NCBI GenBank assembly: GCA_020740775.1
Contig: JAHEWK010000015.1
Span: 1,178,001-1,242,000 of the forward strand
Source of the DNA: Ilyonectria destructans
Lineage: Eukaryota; Ascomycota; Sordariomycetes; Hypocreales; Nectriaceae
Length of the DNA stretch: 64,000 nucleotides
Reading direction: 5' to 3'
Part shown: positions 36,761 through 46,584 of the stretch, piece by piece
Numbering within the stretch: the first letter of the stretch is position 1
Layout: each line of letters starts with the position of its first letter
The notes under the pieces: generated by a model
The model's database searches: none
The model's input: only the letters and a program-made list of their open reading frames with translations
Told to the model about the DNA's origin: nothing
Position numbers and translations under genes: made by a program

Positions 36761-37459
36761 ATGAAGAGCCTCCTCTTTTACCCTCTTCTCCTGGCTTCAT
36801 CAGCTATGGCGGAAAAGCTTCTTTATCAGAATACATTCGACTCCAGCGATGCTGTTTCCGACTGGGTTGCCGAAGGTCCCGTCAACGCGACCATCAGCAA
36901 CCACACTCTGGAGTTGAGCGGCGCAGGAGCAATCGACGACTATTTTGTTTTTTGGGTCCCAGAAGTCTTCCCCGATCGAATCCGGATCACGTGGGAGTTT
37001 TCAGCCATCAATGAACCTGGACTAGCCATGTTCTTTTTCGGCGCTGCATCAGTCGAAGGTGGCAGCATCTTCGACAAAGGCTTGGCACCGCGCAACGGCT
37101 CTTATCCTCAATACCACTCTGGCGACATTCGTACCTTGCATGCGTCGTACTTCCGCCGGCGGTGGCCCGAAGAGCGAGCCTTTCATTTGGCCAACCTGCG
37201 CAAGTCTCCGGGCTTCCATCTCGTTTCGCAGGGTGCCGACCCGTTGCCCTCTGTCGTGGATGCCAACGGCGCTTTTTACAAGGTCGAGGTCGTCAAGGAC
37301 AAGCGTGACGTTACCTTCTCAGTCAACGACTTGCTTCTCTTCTCATGGGAGGACGTCGATCGCTCAACTGGCCCTGTCGTTCGTGGAGGGCGAATTGGTT
37401 TTCGACAGATGAGCCCACTGGTTGCACAATACCGCAGCCTCCAGGTCTGGAAACTATAG
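36761..37459 (+). CDS. Secreted DUF1961 (YesU-like) protein
   Basis: 232-residue single-exon protein. The signal peptide M-K-S-L-L-F-Y-P-L-L-L-A-S-S-A-M-A is followed by a beta-sandwich-like sequence with D-Y-F-V-F-W-V-P-E-V-F-P-D, G-L-A-M-F-F-F-G-A, Y-H-S-G-D-I-R and A-N-L-R-K-S-P-G-F. These are hallmarks of the DUF1961 family, relatives of bacterial YesU found in polysaccharide (rhamnogalacturonan-type) gene sets. It is probably an extracellular carbohydrate-binding or degrading protein. Enzyme activity is unproven. Start chosen at the ATG that opens the signal peptide. Confidence 0.75.
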   Translation: MKSLLFYPLLLASSAMAEKLLYQNTFDSSDAVSDWVAEGPVNATISNHTLELSGAGAIDDYFVFWVPEVFPDRIRITWEFSAINEPGLAMFFFGAASVEGGSIFDKGLAPRNGSYPQYHSGDIRTLHASYFRRRWPEERAFHLANLRKSPGFHLVSQGADPLPSVVDANGAFYKVEVVKDKRDVTFSVNDLLLFSWEDVDRSTGPVVRGGRIGFRQMSPLVAQYRSLQVWKL

Positions 37460-38066
37460 ACATGTTGCGGTTCTGTGTCGGGGAATGAATCAAGAAAATG
37501 GCCATGAGTGATATTAAGAGTAAATGATGGATGTTATGATTAGCAGTAGGCCCAGTGAAGCTGTGCCTGTCCTGCGATGAAATCGAGCTTACCTTAGTTC
37601 TTGTACATACAATTAAATCATTTCGGGGGGATTTCTACGACTCAAAAATACAATCACTAGACTTGAGGTAGTGCAATCGAGGCTTTCAATTGTGGTGCAA
37701 TGTCGGATGAATCTCGGCCAGCGTAGTCGATCTTCTATCTCGGCGTATCACCAGCCTTGTTACTCTGCCTGGATACTATACGCGACTTCAAGGACATGCA
37801 GCGCTGTCTAATGACTTGAAAGTAGTGGAGGCAGAAGCCACAAGGAGGACACAGGTGAGCCCATCTATGGCTGAGGACGGGTGATTGGACAACTTGTTCA
37901 AATTTAACGGCAAAATGCCTTAATTCAGTTGAGGCTTCCAGCGTCCTCCCACCTGTCAAGTCAAGACATCCACCTTTCACGATGGAATCAGTATTGTCAC
38001 CGCCCATTCCCAAGCTAATCCAGCTCTTATCCTGATTGTGTTTCCTTCCCTCTAAACCAATCATAA
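37460..38066. other. Intergenic before tRNA
   Basis: About 600 bp, with nothing coding supported. Confidence 0.5.
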
Positions 38067-38170
38067 GGTGAGATGGCCGAGCGGTCTAAGGCGCTGTGTT
38101 CAGGTTTGATTCAAACTAGCAACGATTCGCAGTCTCGAAAGGGGCCTGGGTTCGAATCCCAGTCTCATCA
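38067..38170 (+). tRNA. tRNA-Leu (anticodon CAG), with intron
   Basis: Acceptor stem GGTGAGA (38067-38073) pairs with TCTCATC (38163-38169), with discriminator A at 38170. D-arm reads GGCCGAGCGGTCTAAGGC. Anticodon stem CTGTG (38094-38098) pairs with CGCAG (38128-38132) around loop TT-CAG-G and T. A 22-base intron (38105-38126) sits one base after the anticodon, the canonical nuclear position. A long variable arm, as in leucine tRNAs, precedes T-arm CTGGG-TTCGAAT-CCCAG. It reads CUG codons. Confidence 0.93.
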
Positions 38171-38308
38171 GGTTTAATTTTTTGCATTGTCAATTAATTG
38201 ATTGGCATGTTTCTTTTTGCGTGACTGAGAGAGGAAAGAATGAGTAACTAATAACTACGCGGCGTACAGTTGCGAACTACAAAACCTTCATGTACCGTCC
38301 GTCGGGCA

Positions 38309-38509
38309 TACCGTAGCGACTCGACAAATTCGCCCGCAATCTTTCAACGCAAAGGCCCCACAGTTAACTATATGAAGAAGTGATCTGCATACATTAAGGA
38401 AGTAGGCTCCAACACCATTGGTTATTGGCAGACCTGTCAAACCTCTATACAGTAATTTACGGGTCCTAGTGTGCAAAATTGCGGGCGAATTTGTTGAGTC
38501 GATACGGTA
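38309..38509. mobile_element. MITE-like inverted-repeat element
   Basis: The left arm 38309-38340 (TACCGTAGCGACTCGACAAA and following CGCCCGCAAT) is repeated in inverted orientation at 38478-38509 with two mismatches over 32 bp, and weaker pairing continues inward. Total length is about 201 bp with no coding capacity. Both ends finish in TA, which would fit the TA target duplication of Tc1/mariner-type elements. It lies 139 bp from the tRNA. Confidence 0.7.
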
Positions 38510-38943
38510 CTTAGCCTACTCGGCTTGGATATTGTATGTATGGAGGTTTCCGCCCAACCTACAACCCACACCAGCAGGCACTGGATTGTGGACTTTTACT
38601 ACCCGTTTCATACTTTCTCTCTTTTCGTTTGCCCCTGTGAAATAAAATACTTCATTTCACCAGTTGTGGTGAGTCAGTTATTGACGGTCGGCACAGCAAA
38701 TCGTAGACACCAACTTACACCAAGGACTCCGCGGTGTCCGAAAGTTAGAACAAGGCGTCATTACAATTCCAGAAGCTACGCTAGGCGCTAAGGCTGTGCC
38801 CGGGAGACTCTCCATCCCTGCTGAAACGTCACTTGCGCCCGGCAGTCTCGGTGCTTGGGCGTTCGTCAAATGCCGCAGAAAGTCTAAGGTTTGACGAAAT
38901 TGGCCGCGGCTAGCTTGTCGCACTCTGACTGACATGCTTCGCA

Positions 38944-39110
38944 CGGCTAATTGATGAGGTCAAAAGTAAAGTGCACGCCGCAGTCGAAGGCACTGATATT
39001 GCGGAGTAGCGTAGAAATGCCTAAATGTGACATCGGCACTTGCGGCGGGACAAGCTTAGTAGTAGCAAACTTCAACGAACTTCAGGGTACATCCATGTCA
39101 TTAATTAAAC
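38944..39110 (+). pseudogene. Diverged relic, copy 1 (dehydrogenase-like start)
   Basis: The sequence from about 38944 aligns with 53643 onward: C-G-G-C-T-A-A-[TC]-T-G-A-T-G-A-G-G, then AAAGT[AG]AAGTGCAC, then AGA-A/G-TGCCTAAA-like blocks. Translated, both start M-R-x-K-V-K-C-T-x-Q and continue L-I-L...E-[MI]-P-K-[CS]-D. This resembles the first strand of medium-chain dehydrogenases. The frame soon degenerates and no intact domain follows. Confidence 0.4.
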
Positions 39111-39501
39111 CTTCTTTATGTCAACACCACCATCAGTTACGCGGCGGGTTGTCTACTACGTAGTAAGCCTGCGCCCGGTGCCCGGTAGCACAACCCGTAT
39201 CGAGCTGGGATGTAGCTAGAGTGAAGGGGGCTGTCCAGCTGGTAGAATACTGCAGTATGCCAAGACCGTACTAAATGCGGCGCTGGACTCTCTCAATTTA
39301 TCGAGTCTTTACGGTAGATACACAAGTGACGCAGATACAGGTTGTGTTACCACCTCTCCGCCAGGAGAGTGGGGGCCTGGCAGGGTAGTCAACCCATCGG
39401 GTACCGCCAGCATGGGACACAGCCTTTCGGGTGGAACTCAAAGGTCGGGTGCTGCGGAAGGATTACGGAATGACCATCGGGCAGTCAAAGAGGCCGTGTA
39501 A

Positions 39502-39507
39502 TATATA
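39502..39507 (+). promoter_or_regulatory. TATA-like box of the FAD oxidoreductase
   Basis: TATATA lies 116 bp upstream of the ATG at 39618, at a plausible core promoter distance. Confidence 0.35.
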
Positions 39508-39617
39508 GGGCAAAGCACTCCCAATTTCACTCCGCAGCTTCACCCTCAGCAGCCAGCGTTCAGTTGCCTAACCCAAGTCATTCATTACCACATCCCTTTC
39601 TCTGCCCAGTTCTTACT

Positions 39618-41060
39618 ATGAGGTTCTCCGACTTCACTCCCGCCCTTTGGGCCCTGTGTCTCTCGCAAGCCAGTGCCGCATCCTGCAAGCCTAGCCCCGC
39701 CGCTCCTATTGACGTCGACGTGGCCGTCATTGGCGGTGGCTCCGGCGGTATCCATGCGGCAATCCAGCTCAAGGATGCGGGTGCAAAGGTTGTCGTCATC
39801 GAGAAGAAGTCCCAGATCGGAGGTCACGCCGAAACATACACCAACCCCGCGACTGGCATCTCGGCCAATATAGGCGTCGTCCTGTTCGAGAGCAGCGAGA
39901 TTGTCAAGAAGTACTTTGCACGCCTGGGAGTTGCCACAGCAAACCAGAATCCTGCCAGCCTCGTCTCGAATGCAAAGTCGTATGACTTCTCGCTGGGCAT
40001 TCCTATCCCGGCACAGAATGCAACTGCTGCGGCTGCCTCGCAGCAAGCTATTGGAGCTGCCATTCAGGCCTACTCCCAGAACGTCCTGTCCAAGTACGGG
40101 TGGGTGGACCAAGGATACTTCATCCCTGAGCCCGTACCTGAGGAGCTCACCATGCCTTTCGGGCAGTTCGCTCAAAAGTACGACTTCAGCGCCCTCCTGC
40201 CCGTCATCAGCCAGTTCAACTGGTACCCTGGCGACATCTCCACCATCCCCGCGATTTACGGCATCAAGGGTTTTGGTCCGGGTCTGCTGAGCAGCTTTAC
40301 AGGCGAGTTTATCGTCTCTGCGTCTGGCGACACACGAAGCCTGTACCATGCGGCCGCAGCCGAGTTGGGCGACAGTGTGCTCCTTGACTCGACTATTGTC
40401 TACGTCAAGCGCGACTCGGGCAACTCGAAGACGTCCGGCGTCTCCCTGGTTGTAAAGCAGCCCAACCAGCCGTCCAAGATCATCCGAGCTCGCAAGCTCC
40501 TCATTGCCATTCCCCCAACCTTGGAGAACATCGGCTCCTTCGATCTCTCCAAGGCGGAGCGCAAGCTGTTCTCCAAATTCTCTGCCCTCGGGTACTGGGC
40601 CGGCGTTGCTGATATTCCTGGCATGGACGTGAGTCTCCGAAACGTTGGAGCCCTCACGCCGTACAACACACCCGTCATTCCGGGAGACAACGGCTTCTTT
40701 GCCAGCGGCTCACCGAACCAGTTCCTGCTCGGCGTGGCCTTTGACAACACCCAATACACCGACGCTGATGCCAAGGCCGTCGTGCGTAAGGAGTTGGCCA
40801 CCCTCGCGGCTGTTGGTGCAGTGCCGGCCGACGCAGCGCAGAAGGTTACCTTCCCGTACACCTCGAACCACGCGCCTTACAACGTCCGTGTGTCGGGTGA
40901 GGATATTACTGCGGGCTTCTATCGCGAGTTTCTGGGTCTGGAGGGCTCGCGCAACACCTACTGGACCGGCGCGGCGTTCGCTGGTCACAACAGTGGATTA
41001 ATCTGGACGTGGAACGAAGGCACCGTGGTGCCCGCCTTGAAGAAGGGTCTCGGTCTTTGA
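39618..41060 (+). CDS. Secreted FAD-dependent oxidoreductase (amine-oxidase-like)
   Basis: 480-residue intronless flavoprotein. The signal peptide M-R-F-S-D-F-T-P-A-L-W-A-L-C-L-S-Q-A-S-A precedes the dinucleotide-binding fold V-A-V-I-G-G-G-S-G-G with V-V-V-I-E-K-K at its end. The C-terminus Y-W-T-G-A-A-F-A-G-H-N-S-G-L-I-W is the usual flavin-contact tail of the NAD(P)-binding-8/amine-oxidase-like group. Fungal members are often named after beta-cyclopiazonate dehydrogenase. It probably oxidises a small molecule outside the cell or in the secretory path. An in-frame upstream start would hide the signal peptide, so ATG 39618 is preferred. The substrate is unknown, and no tryptophan-based biosynthetic enzymes are nearby. 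Confidence 0.85.
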   Translation: MRFSDFTPALWALCLSQASAASCKPSPAAPIDVDVAVIGGGSGGIHAAIQLKDAGAKVVVIEKKSQIGGHAETYTNPATGISANIGVVLFESSEIVKKYFARLGVATANQNPASLVSNAKSYDFSLGIPIPAQNATAAAASQQAIGAAIQAYSQNVLSKYGWVDQGYFIPEPVPEELTMPFGQFAQKYDFSALLPVISQFNWYPGDISTIPAIYGIKGFGPGLLSSFTGEFIVSASGDTRSLYHAAAAELGDSVLLDSTIVYVKRDSGNSKTSGVSLVVKQPNQPSKIIRARKLLIAIPPTLENIGSFDLSKAERKLFSKFSALGYWAGVADIPGMDVSLRNVGALTPYNTPVIPGDNGFFASGSPNQFLLGVAFDNTQYTDADAKAVVRKELATLAAVGAVPADAAQKVTFPYTSNHAPYNVRVSGEDITAGFYREFLGLEGSRNTYWTGAAFAGHNSGLIWTWNEGTVVPALKKGLGL

Positions 41061-41681
41061 GTCCCTCTCAATTTAATTTTTGGGACATTTAGATTATGGT
41101 TGCCAATTGTCAGCGTCTTCTACTGAATAGTAAAGATGTCACAATCGGCAGAACCGTGTGTCCCACTTTCGTTTCACCAATCCCGTATGGATCACACTTA
41201 ACAAGACCGTAACTACGCTGCTAGAGCACATCCCTTTGTCATAAGAAACCATTCATACCTCAGATGCTCAACGCTCCTCAACACCCTTGTTTACCACTTA
41301 AACCAGAACTATTTAGAATGTTAAAGAATTCAATTAGCTGATGATCATAATACACAAAATGAACGCAATATTTTTTCCCCTTTAATTAAATACAGACTCC
41401 ACATACACAACTTTATTCCTGGCGTAAGGTTTGGTAGACCCTGGAAGCCGGATCATCGGCGCTCGGTTAAGATGACATTCGGGGGTTTTGGAACTTTATA
41501 TCTCGTATTCCATATGGTGAGGTCGAGGCATGACTCCGTATGTCATGAGACAGCTAGAGACGTAGGGAATGTGTATTTAACCGCATTCCTCACCTTCCGT
41601 TTGTAGCGAAGTTCTTCACATTTATCCAGCCTATCAACTCTAGCCCTGATCAGATCCCCTCAGCTTATCAAATCTTTCAAA
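41061..41681. other. Intergenic, AT-rich in the middle
   Basis: About 620 bp. The middle (41280-41420) is AT-rich. A TATTTAA at 41574-41580, 101 bp before the next ATG, may be the core promoter of the small secreted peptide gene. Confidence 0.45.
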
Positions 41682-42058
41682 ATGAAGTTCATTGCTCTCT
41701 TGGCCCTTTTCGCCAGTGCACAATGTGCCTTCATTCCGGCTGGAAATACTGCACTTGAGTCCGGTTCCAATCTTGAGAAACGAGCCTCCTGCAATGTCTG
41801 TGTGTAAGTTAGCCAGAGCGATAGCTTCCGATTGGGAGTGTGGAACACTAACTTGTTTCCGAAAGTACAACCGTAAAGGGTCAATCGACAACACGATGGG
41901 GCAGCGAAATTCCATATGACCAAGGTGGCCTCACCTCGCGAGGTATCTACGTTGGCTGTGACGCTCACATCGATCGCAAACGAACAACAAATTGTGCGCA
42001 GTGGAGTGTTTGGACGTCTGGAACCTGTGGGACGGTTACGAGGCACCAAACATGTTAA
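41682..42058 (+). CDS. Small cysteine-rich secreted peptide precursor
   Basis: 104-residue precursor from two short exons, 41682-41803 and 41866-42058, with a 62 bp intron (GTAAGT...AAAG). The signal peptide is M-K-F-I-A-L-L-A-L-F-A-S-A-Q-C-A. A short propeptide ends in L-E-K-R (31-34), a Kex2 site. The mature 70-residue part begins A-S-C-N-V-C and ends Q-T-C at the last residue. It has six cysteines (37, 40, 72, 84, 95, 104), enough for three disulfides. A second K-R at 79-80 could also be cut. This is the architecture of secreted effectors, antimicrobial or signalling peptides, but I do not recognise the family, so no activity is claimed. Confidence 0.8.
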
Positions 42059-42522
42059 TGGTGACAGCTGGTGCAGGTTAGCCTTTTCTTTGTCTCTTCC
42101 CCGATGCTACGGTAGATGTAGCTCATAATCACCACTCAATTCAATAGATATTAGATACAATAAAGACTGCCTAAAATGCAAATCTTGTGTCCATCTCAAA
42201 TAACGGACGCTAACAGTTCCGCAAACCGCCGAGCAAGATGCGGGCCGGTGATACGTGGCGTTTATCCTCGTCGAGTCCATCACCAACTTCTGTCGGATCC
42301 GCCTCACTGCAGTCCCAAGAATTATGCGTCGCCGATTGGTCGGATTTGGGCATTCAGACCTCTCTAGGGTGACGGCGAAGGACGTACGCATTTCTGTCCA
42401 CTCGTAGCTGCCAGATAGGACAGCTCCGTGATGCCGTGACAGGATCAAAGTCCCAGGTCTTGAGCTCTGCACTGGCAATGGTTCAATCTTCTTTAGGTAA
42501 TGATATTTAGACTGTGTTGATG
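42059..42522. other. Intergenic between convergent genes
   Basis: About 460 bp with no supported feature. Confidence 0.5.
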
Positions 42523-43734
42523 CTAGATTTTGAGGAATGCACCAATTGCGCCAATGGAATCTTCGTGAGTGAGAAAGTAGGCTCGTTTCTGCCCCTTCGA
42601 ATAATAGTTCAGGGCAATATTGAGCGTCTGGATCGTTTGATGATGGCCTCGAATAAACGGCCCTCCAAAGTAGACGTCTGTGATGTTATGGAGTTCGGAG
42701 TGGAGATTTGAAAGCTGGCCAATGTTGTTAAAGATGGCAAAAACCAACGAACGGCAGACATCTGCCTCCGGGATGTTATGGGCGTCAGATATGGACAGAT
42801 TAGGGTTGGTCTCTGGCTCAACTCCTCTGCTCTGGTTCTGTTCAGGTTCCTCTAGACGTCGCATGTTGAACACCTTTCCAAATGAAGACGCAATGGCCGT
42901 CTTTTTCATGCCAATTCCGTTATAGTCTGTGCCGTATATATCTCCGATGAGCTTGTCGACCTTTGCATTATCTCCCTGCTCAGCTCGGTCGAGCATTTCG
43001 TCGAAGCTGAGCGTCTTGGTAAGGATCGACAGCAGACCGGTAAGGGTCCCACCGCCGAGAGATGTTCCTCCGACTTGGTCGCAGGTATTCTTATCCGATA
43101 CTTTGAGAAAGGCCACACCCGATCCAATGTTGACCAAAAGATAGGGATAGGGGGGAGGCCGAGATGGATCATACTTCCTAAAGGTGTCCTCACAGTACCT
43201 GAATACTGTCTTCGGTACTTGGCTCATGAGGAATCCAACACCTGATGGCGGTTAGCGTTTGAAAGAAAGGGCAGCTAGTAAAGACTAACCAGTTGCTTGG
43301 CAATCGAACTCATCCTCGACGCGCAGCTTGACACCTGGTATCTCGTGGAGTCTAGGTTGAAACTCCAATGCACGCTTTCCAATAACCGCAATGGTGACCG
43401 CTAGGGACTTAGTATTTTCGCGCCGTCGCTGCTTTTCGACAAAGTTCTTTATAAACTCGAGACACTCATCAACATGGGCCGCGTCGAAGCTTGCAAAGGT
43501 CAGATGGGCAGATGCATCATTCGGAGTGGAGCCACGCTCAAGCCAAGCTAGCTTGATAGACGATATACCAATCTGTTATGAGCCAAGTCAGGATATGCAT
43601 TAAGTAACCGATTAGGACATGGACCGAATTCATACATCAATGCCCAAGCGCACAACGTCTGGGGCTGATTTAGCCAGCTGGGTTTGGCTGACATCGAGGG
43701 GCGACCCGTCCATTGCGGCCGGCGTTCCGTGCAT
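42523..43734 (-). CDS. Divergent eukaryotic-type pantothenate kinase
   Basis: 366-residue homologue of pantothenate kinase, the first enzyme of coenzyme A synthesis. Exons are 43636-43734, 43290-43572 and 42523-43241. Conserved parts are V-E-D-E-F-D-C, V-N-I-G-S-G-V-A-F, G-G-T-S-L-G-G-G-T-L-T-G-L-L, Y-G-T-D-Y-N-G-I-G and V-Y-F-G-G-P-F-I-R. Two glycine-rich parts differ from the family: the first phosphate loop reads D-I-G-I-S-S-I-K instead of D-I-G-G-[ST]-x-x-K, and the usual A-T-G-G-G-A-x-K-F region reads A-V-I-G-K-R-A-L-E-F. It is also shorter at the N-terminus than typical fungal housekeeping forms. It may be a second, specialised copy. Whether it is catalytically active is open. Confidence 0.85.
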
Positions 43735-44500
43735 TGTTTCTTGTCGAAATGCGCATGCAACGGGAATCAATCCAATGAAAGTAACAATATGAAGTCTTCT
43801 GCTGTTGGTTTGAAAAAGACGCAGAAGGTTTAAAAGGAAATGACTGAAAGGGGACGCTGGTGGGGAATCATAAAAGCGGTCTGGCTTTCAATCGGCCAAT
43901 TACTCGCCGATCCGATGTCGGGGACGTTCTAAAATGTCCGACGATGAACCAACGCATTTTGCACAACTCCAGAACAGGCATAAGTTAATTTCCTCTTAGT
44001 TATATAACCTGCAAAATGGTGTTGTTCGGAGCCTGGCTTCGCTCAGATCTGGAAGTAATTGGCTTGGCTCTAGGCCCAGCGCGGATTGCCTCCAATCCAA
44101 CTACCCTAGAGCCACCTTCCCTGCAATAGCGGGGTAAGACAGCAGGGTAATGAAGAAACGGCGCCTTCGAAATACGGAATCTTCCGTTATAGCTTTGAAG
44201 TGCTAATGTGTAGGGATTGATGCTGAAAGATGCCTTCGTGCCCTGAATTCCCGACACAGTTAATTATGTACTGGAACCCTAAGGTAAATATAGTGTGAGC
44301 TGTCGAATACAAATCCTCATTTGTGTTCGATTAGTTTCTCGAGCATAATGGACTTGTTGATATCCACCTAGACCTGTTCCATGAGATATCTGCAACTTGA
44401 TGTCCTCCATTTCCGCACTTTTTCGCATGTCGCAGAGCAAAAGTCTCATAATAGCAGGGTTGATTTAAGTCTATGTAGTGGATCAAATCATAGATGCACG
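43735..44500. other. Intergenic upstream of the pantothenate kinase
   Basis: About 765 bp between the kinase start and the P450 stop. No supported gene is seen. Confidence 0.5.
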
Positions 44501-46169
44501 TTAGGTTTCGAACTGTAGTTTGACATCCTCCCAGCCTTGTCTCCTTCTGATGGTGACTCCTGGGTCCATGCCATCCCACAGCAGTTTCTTCATTCCGAGC
44601 CCAGGCAACGGGTCCTCCATCTTTGGTACTTGCACGCCTTCGAATTCGAACCCCAGTACCAGCCCGCTGAGGAATCCCAGGATCTCCGCCTCAGCAAGAT
44701 GTCTTCCAGGACACAGGACTTTGCCGCCCCCAAATGGGATCATGCTCTTGCGATAAGCGATCTTTTTGGATGGATTGTTGATCCACTTGCTGGGATCAAA
44801 CTGCTCGGACCCCGGACCCCAGACCTTTTCGTCCAGCTGTGTAACAGAACAAGACCATTGGACGTTGGTTCCCTTTGTGAGGAGATACTCCTTTCCTTCC
44901 ACAGGGTCCTGTAATATCGTATCCCGCATCACACGTCGGTTGCCAGTGATATCATTGCATAGGCGGTTCGTCTCGTGGAAACATGCCAATAGAGCTGGGC
45001 ATTCCTTCCGCAGTGCAGGTACGTTGATCGTTGCTGTACGACCCACAGTGTTGTCAGTGATGACGGCGATAGCTTCTATCTCTTGACGAATGCGCTTCGT
45101 CCACTCCGGTCGGGACAATGTATGGACAAAGATCCAAAACGTTGTTGGAATCGTGTTGGTAGTGGCTGCCCACGGTAGTATAAACTCCAGCTTGGAAAGG
45201 GCTTCATCAGTAATGCCTAGCCTACGCTGCATCGCAGCTCGATCTCGGACGAGGGCTGACACATCTTCTCCCTTATCGTGTCGCGCGGCATAAAACGGCA
45301 TAACAATCTCCTTGAGCCGTTGTCGAGCTACAAGAGCCTGTGGAGCAAGAATCTTGGGTGCGAGATTAAGTGCTAGAATAGCGACCTTCTTTTCGTAGTC
45401 CCTAAGTCCGAGAGCATTAGTGGCTGCTAGATAGGGAGGAGCATAGTTATCCAACACCTACTGCATCCTGTGCATCCCTTCGACAGTCATAGGATTCATT
45501 TCGCCATAGAGCGACTTCATGAGTGACCCAAACATCATATCACGTATCCAAATGAATACGTTGGGGATTTCGATGGCTGTGTTGGGTTGTATGTCGTTCA
45601 ATTGAGAAGCGAAGCACCCAAGCCCACTGGCCACCATTTTGTTGAGATTTTCCCCTACTAATGAGTCGTGAATGATATCGAAGAACTCTTGCCAGGTATC
45701 CGGCTGAGTATATTTGCGGGCCTGGTCTTCGGGGACTCCAAGCTGTGTTTCCACAATCAGACGAAGGCTTCTCTCAATAGTTCAGAATGGGGGGACAAAC
45801 GCCATTGACTGTGAATTCTAGCACGAATGGATCGAATGAAAGGTCCTTGCTTCGCATAGCGGACGATATCAGGCTAGGAGAGTTGATGACGTAGAGCTTC
45901 CCGTTCAGCATCGGCAGCGTACAGATGGGCAGGGAGTTGTCTCTGTACAGGCGGCGATAAAGGCCAGTTCTTTCTCTCGCCATAGAGATTAGGTGGCCAA
46001 TGACGGGAATCCTGGGCCTCAGTACCGGAGGCTCCCGGGGGTCAAACTTTGGGAAGACGAGTCTTTGAAGGAGGAAAAGCAGCGGTATCACGGCAATGGC
46101 CAGCAGAGTGAACCCCCCTGGAGCAAACTGCCGTGCATGATTGCTCCATTGAACGATTGAGCTTCCCAT
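44501..46169 (-). CDS. Cytochrome P450 monooxygenase
   Basis: 516-residue microsomal P450 of the fungal CYP7/prostacyclin-synthase-like group. Exons are 45801-46169, 45462-45742 and 44501-45401. The introns (58 bp, GTTTGT...ACAG; 60 bp, GTAGGT...TTAG) remove apparent stop codons and give L-E-F-T-V-N-G-L-G-V-P and H-R-M-Q-D-Y-E-K-K. An N-terminal membrane anchor (about 19-40) is followed by a proline-rich hinge P-R-E-P-P-V-L-R-P-R-I-P. The ExxR motif is H-E-T-N-R, and the heme-binding loop is F-G-G-G-K-V-L-C-P-G-R with its Cys ligand. Redox partner is P450 reductase and the substrate is unknown. It could hydroxylate a lipid or isoprenoid. Confidence 0.9.
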
Positions 46170-46584
46170 TTTGCAATCCGGCACGTCGTGGATCAAGCGA
46201 ACGTGGTGGGGAGGTAGTTTAGTCGATGGGACAGATACGTGCTGTGCTGATGTTGCTGACCGCGGCTCTCGCGACAGATCAATTTGGTGGCGCAGTGGAG
46301 TGCGAGTGGGCACCAATAATGACGAGCGATTATCTAATTACGCTTTGACTAGGCTCAGCGAAATGAGCATCACAAGTATCACATAAATACTTAATGCACC
46401 TTTCATAACAAGATGGGATGGGATGTGGAAAGAATTATGCATAACGATAGCCTCCCATTTTCTTTGAGTGGGTAACGGATTACTACCGCTATGGACTGCG
46501 CCAAATCGCCTGCCCAAGACCAGACGTGCTTCCTCAGACAACTGAGGCATTCCATTTTGTCCAGCGTCAACCGCCGCTTCAGAT
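46170..46584. other. Intergenic, P450 promoter
   Basis: About 415 bp between the P450 start and the GLEYA gene stop on the same strand. No other feature is seen. Confidence 0.5.

Larger units (their letters stand above)
38171..39617. other. Intergenic with element relics
   Basis: About 1.45 kb between the tRNA and the FAD oxidoreductase. It contains a MITE-like inverted repeat (38309-38509), a dehydrogenase-like relic (about 38944-39110) and the next gene's promoter. Confidence 0.5.

Noticed and set aside
45402..45800. Apparent frameshift and in-frame TAG in the cytochrome P450
   Set aside because: Two regular introns (45743-45800, 58 bp; 45402-45461, 60 bp) remove both breaks and rejoin conserved P450 sequence in frame, so the gene is intact.
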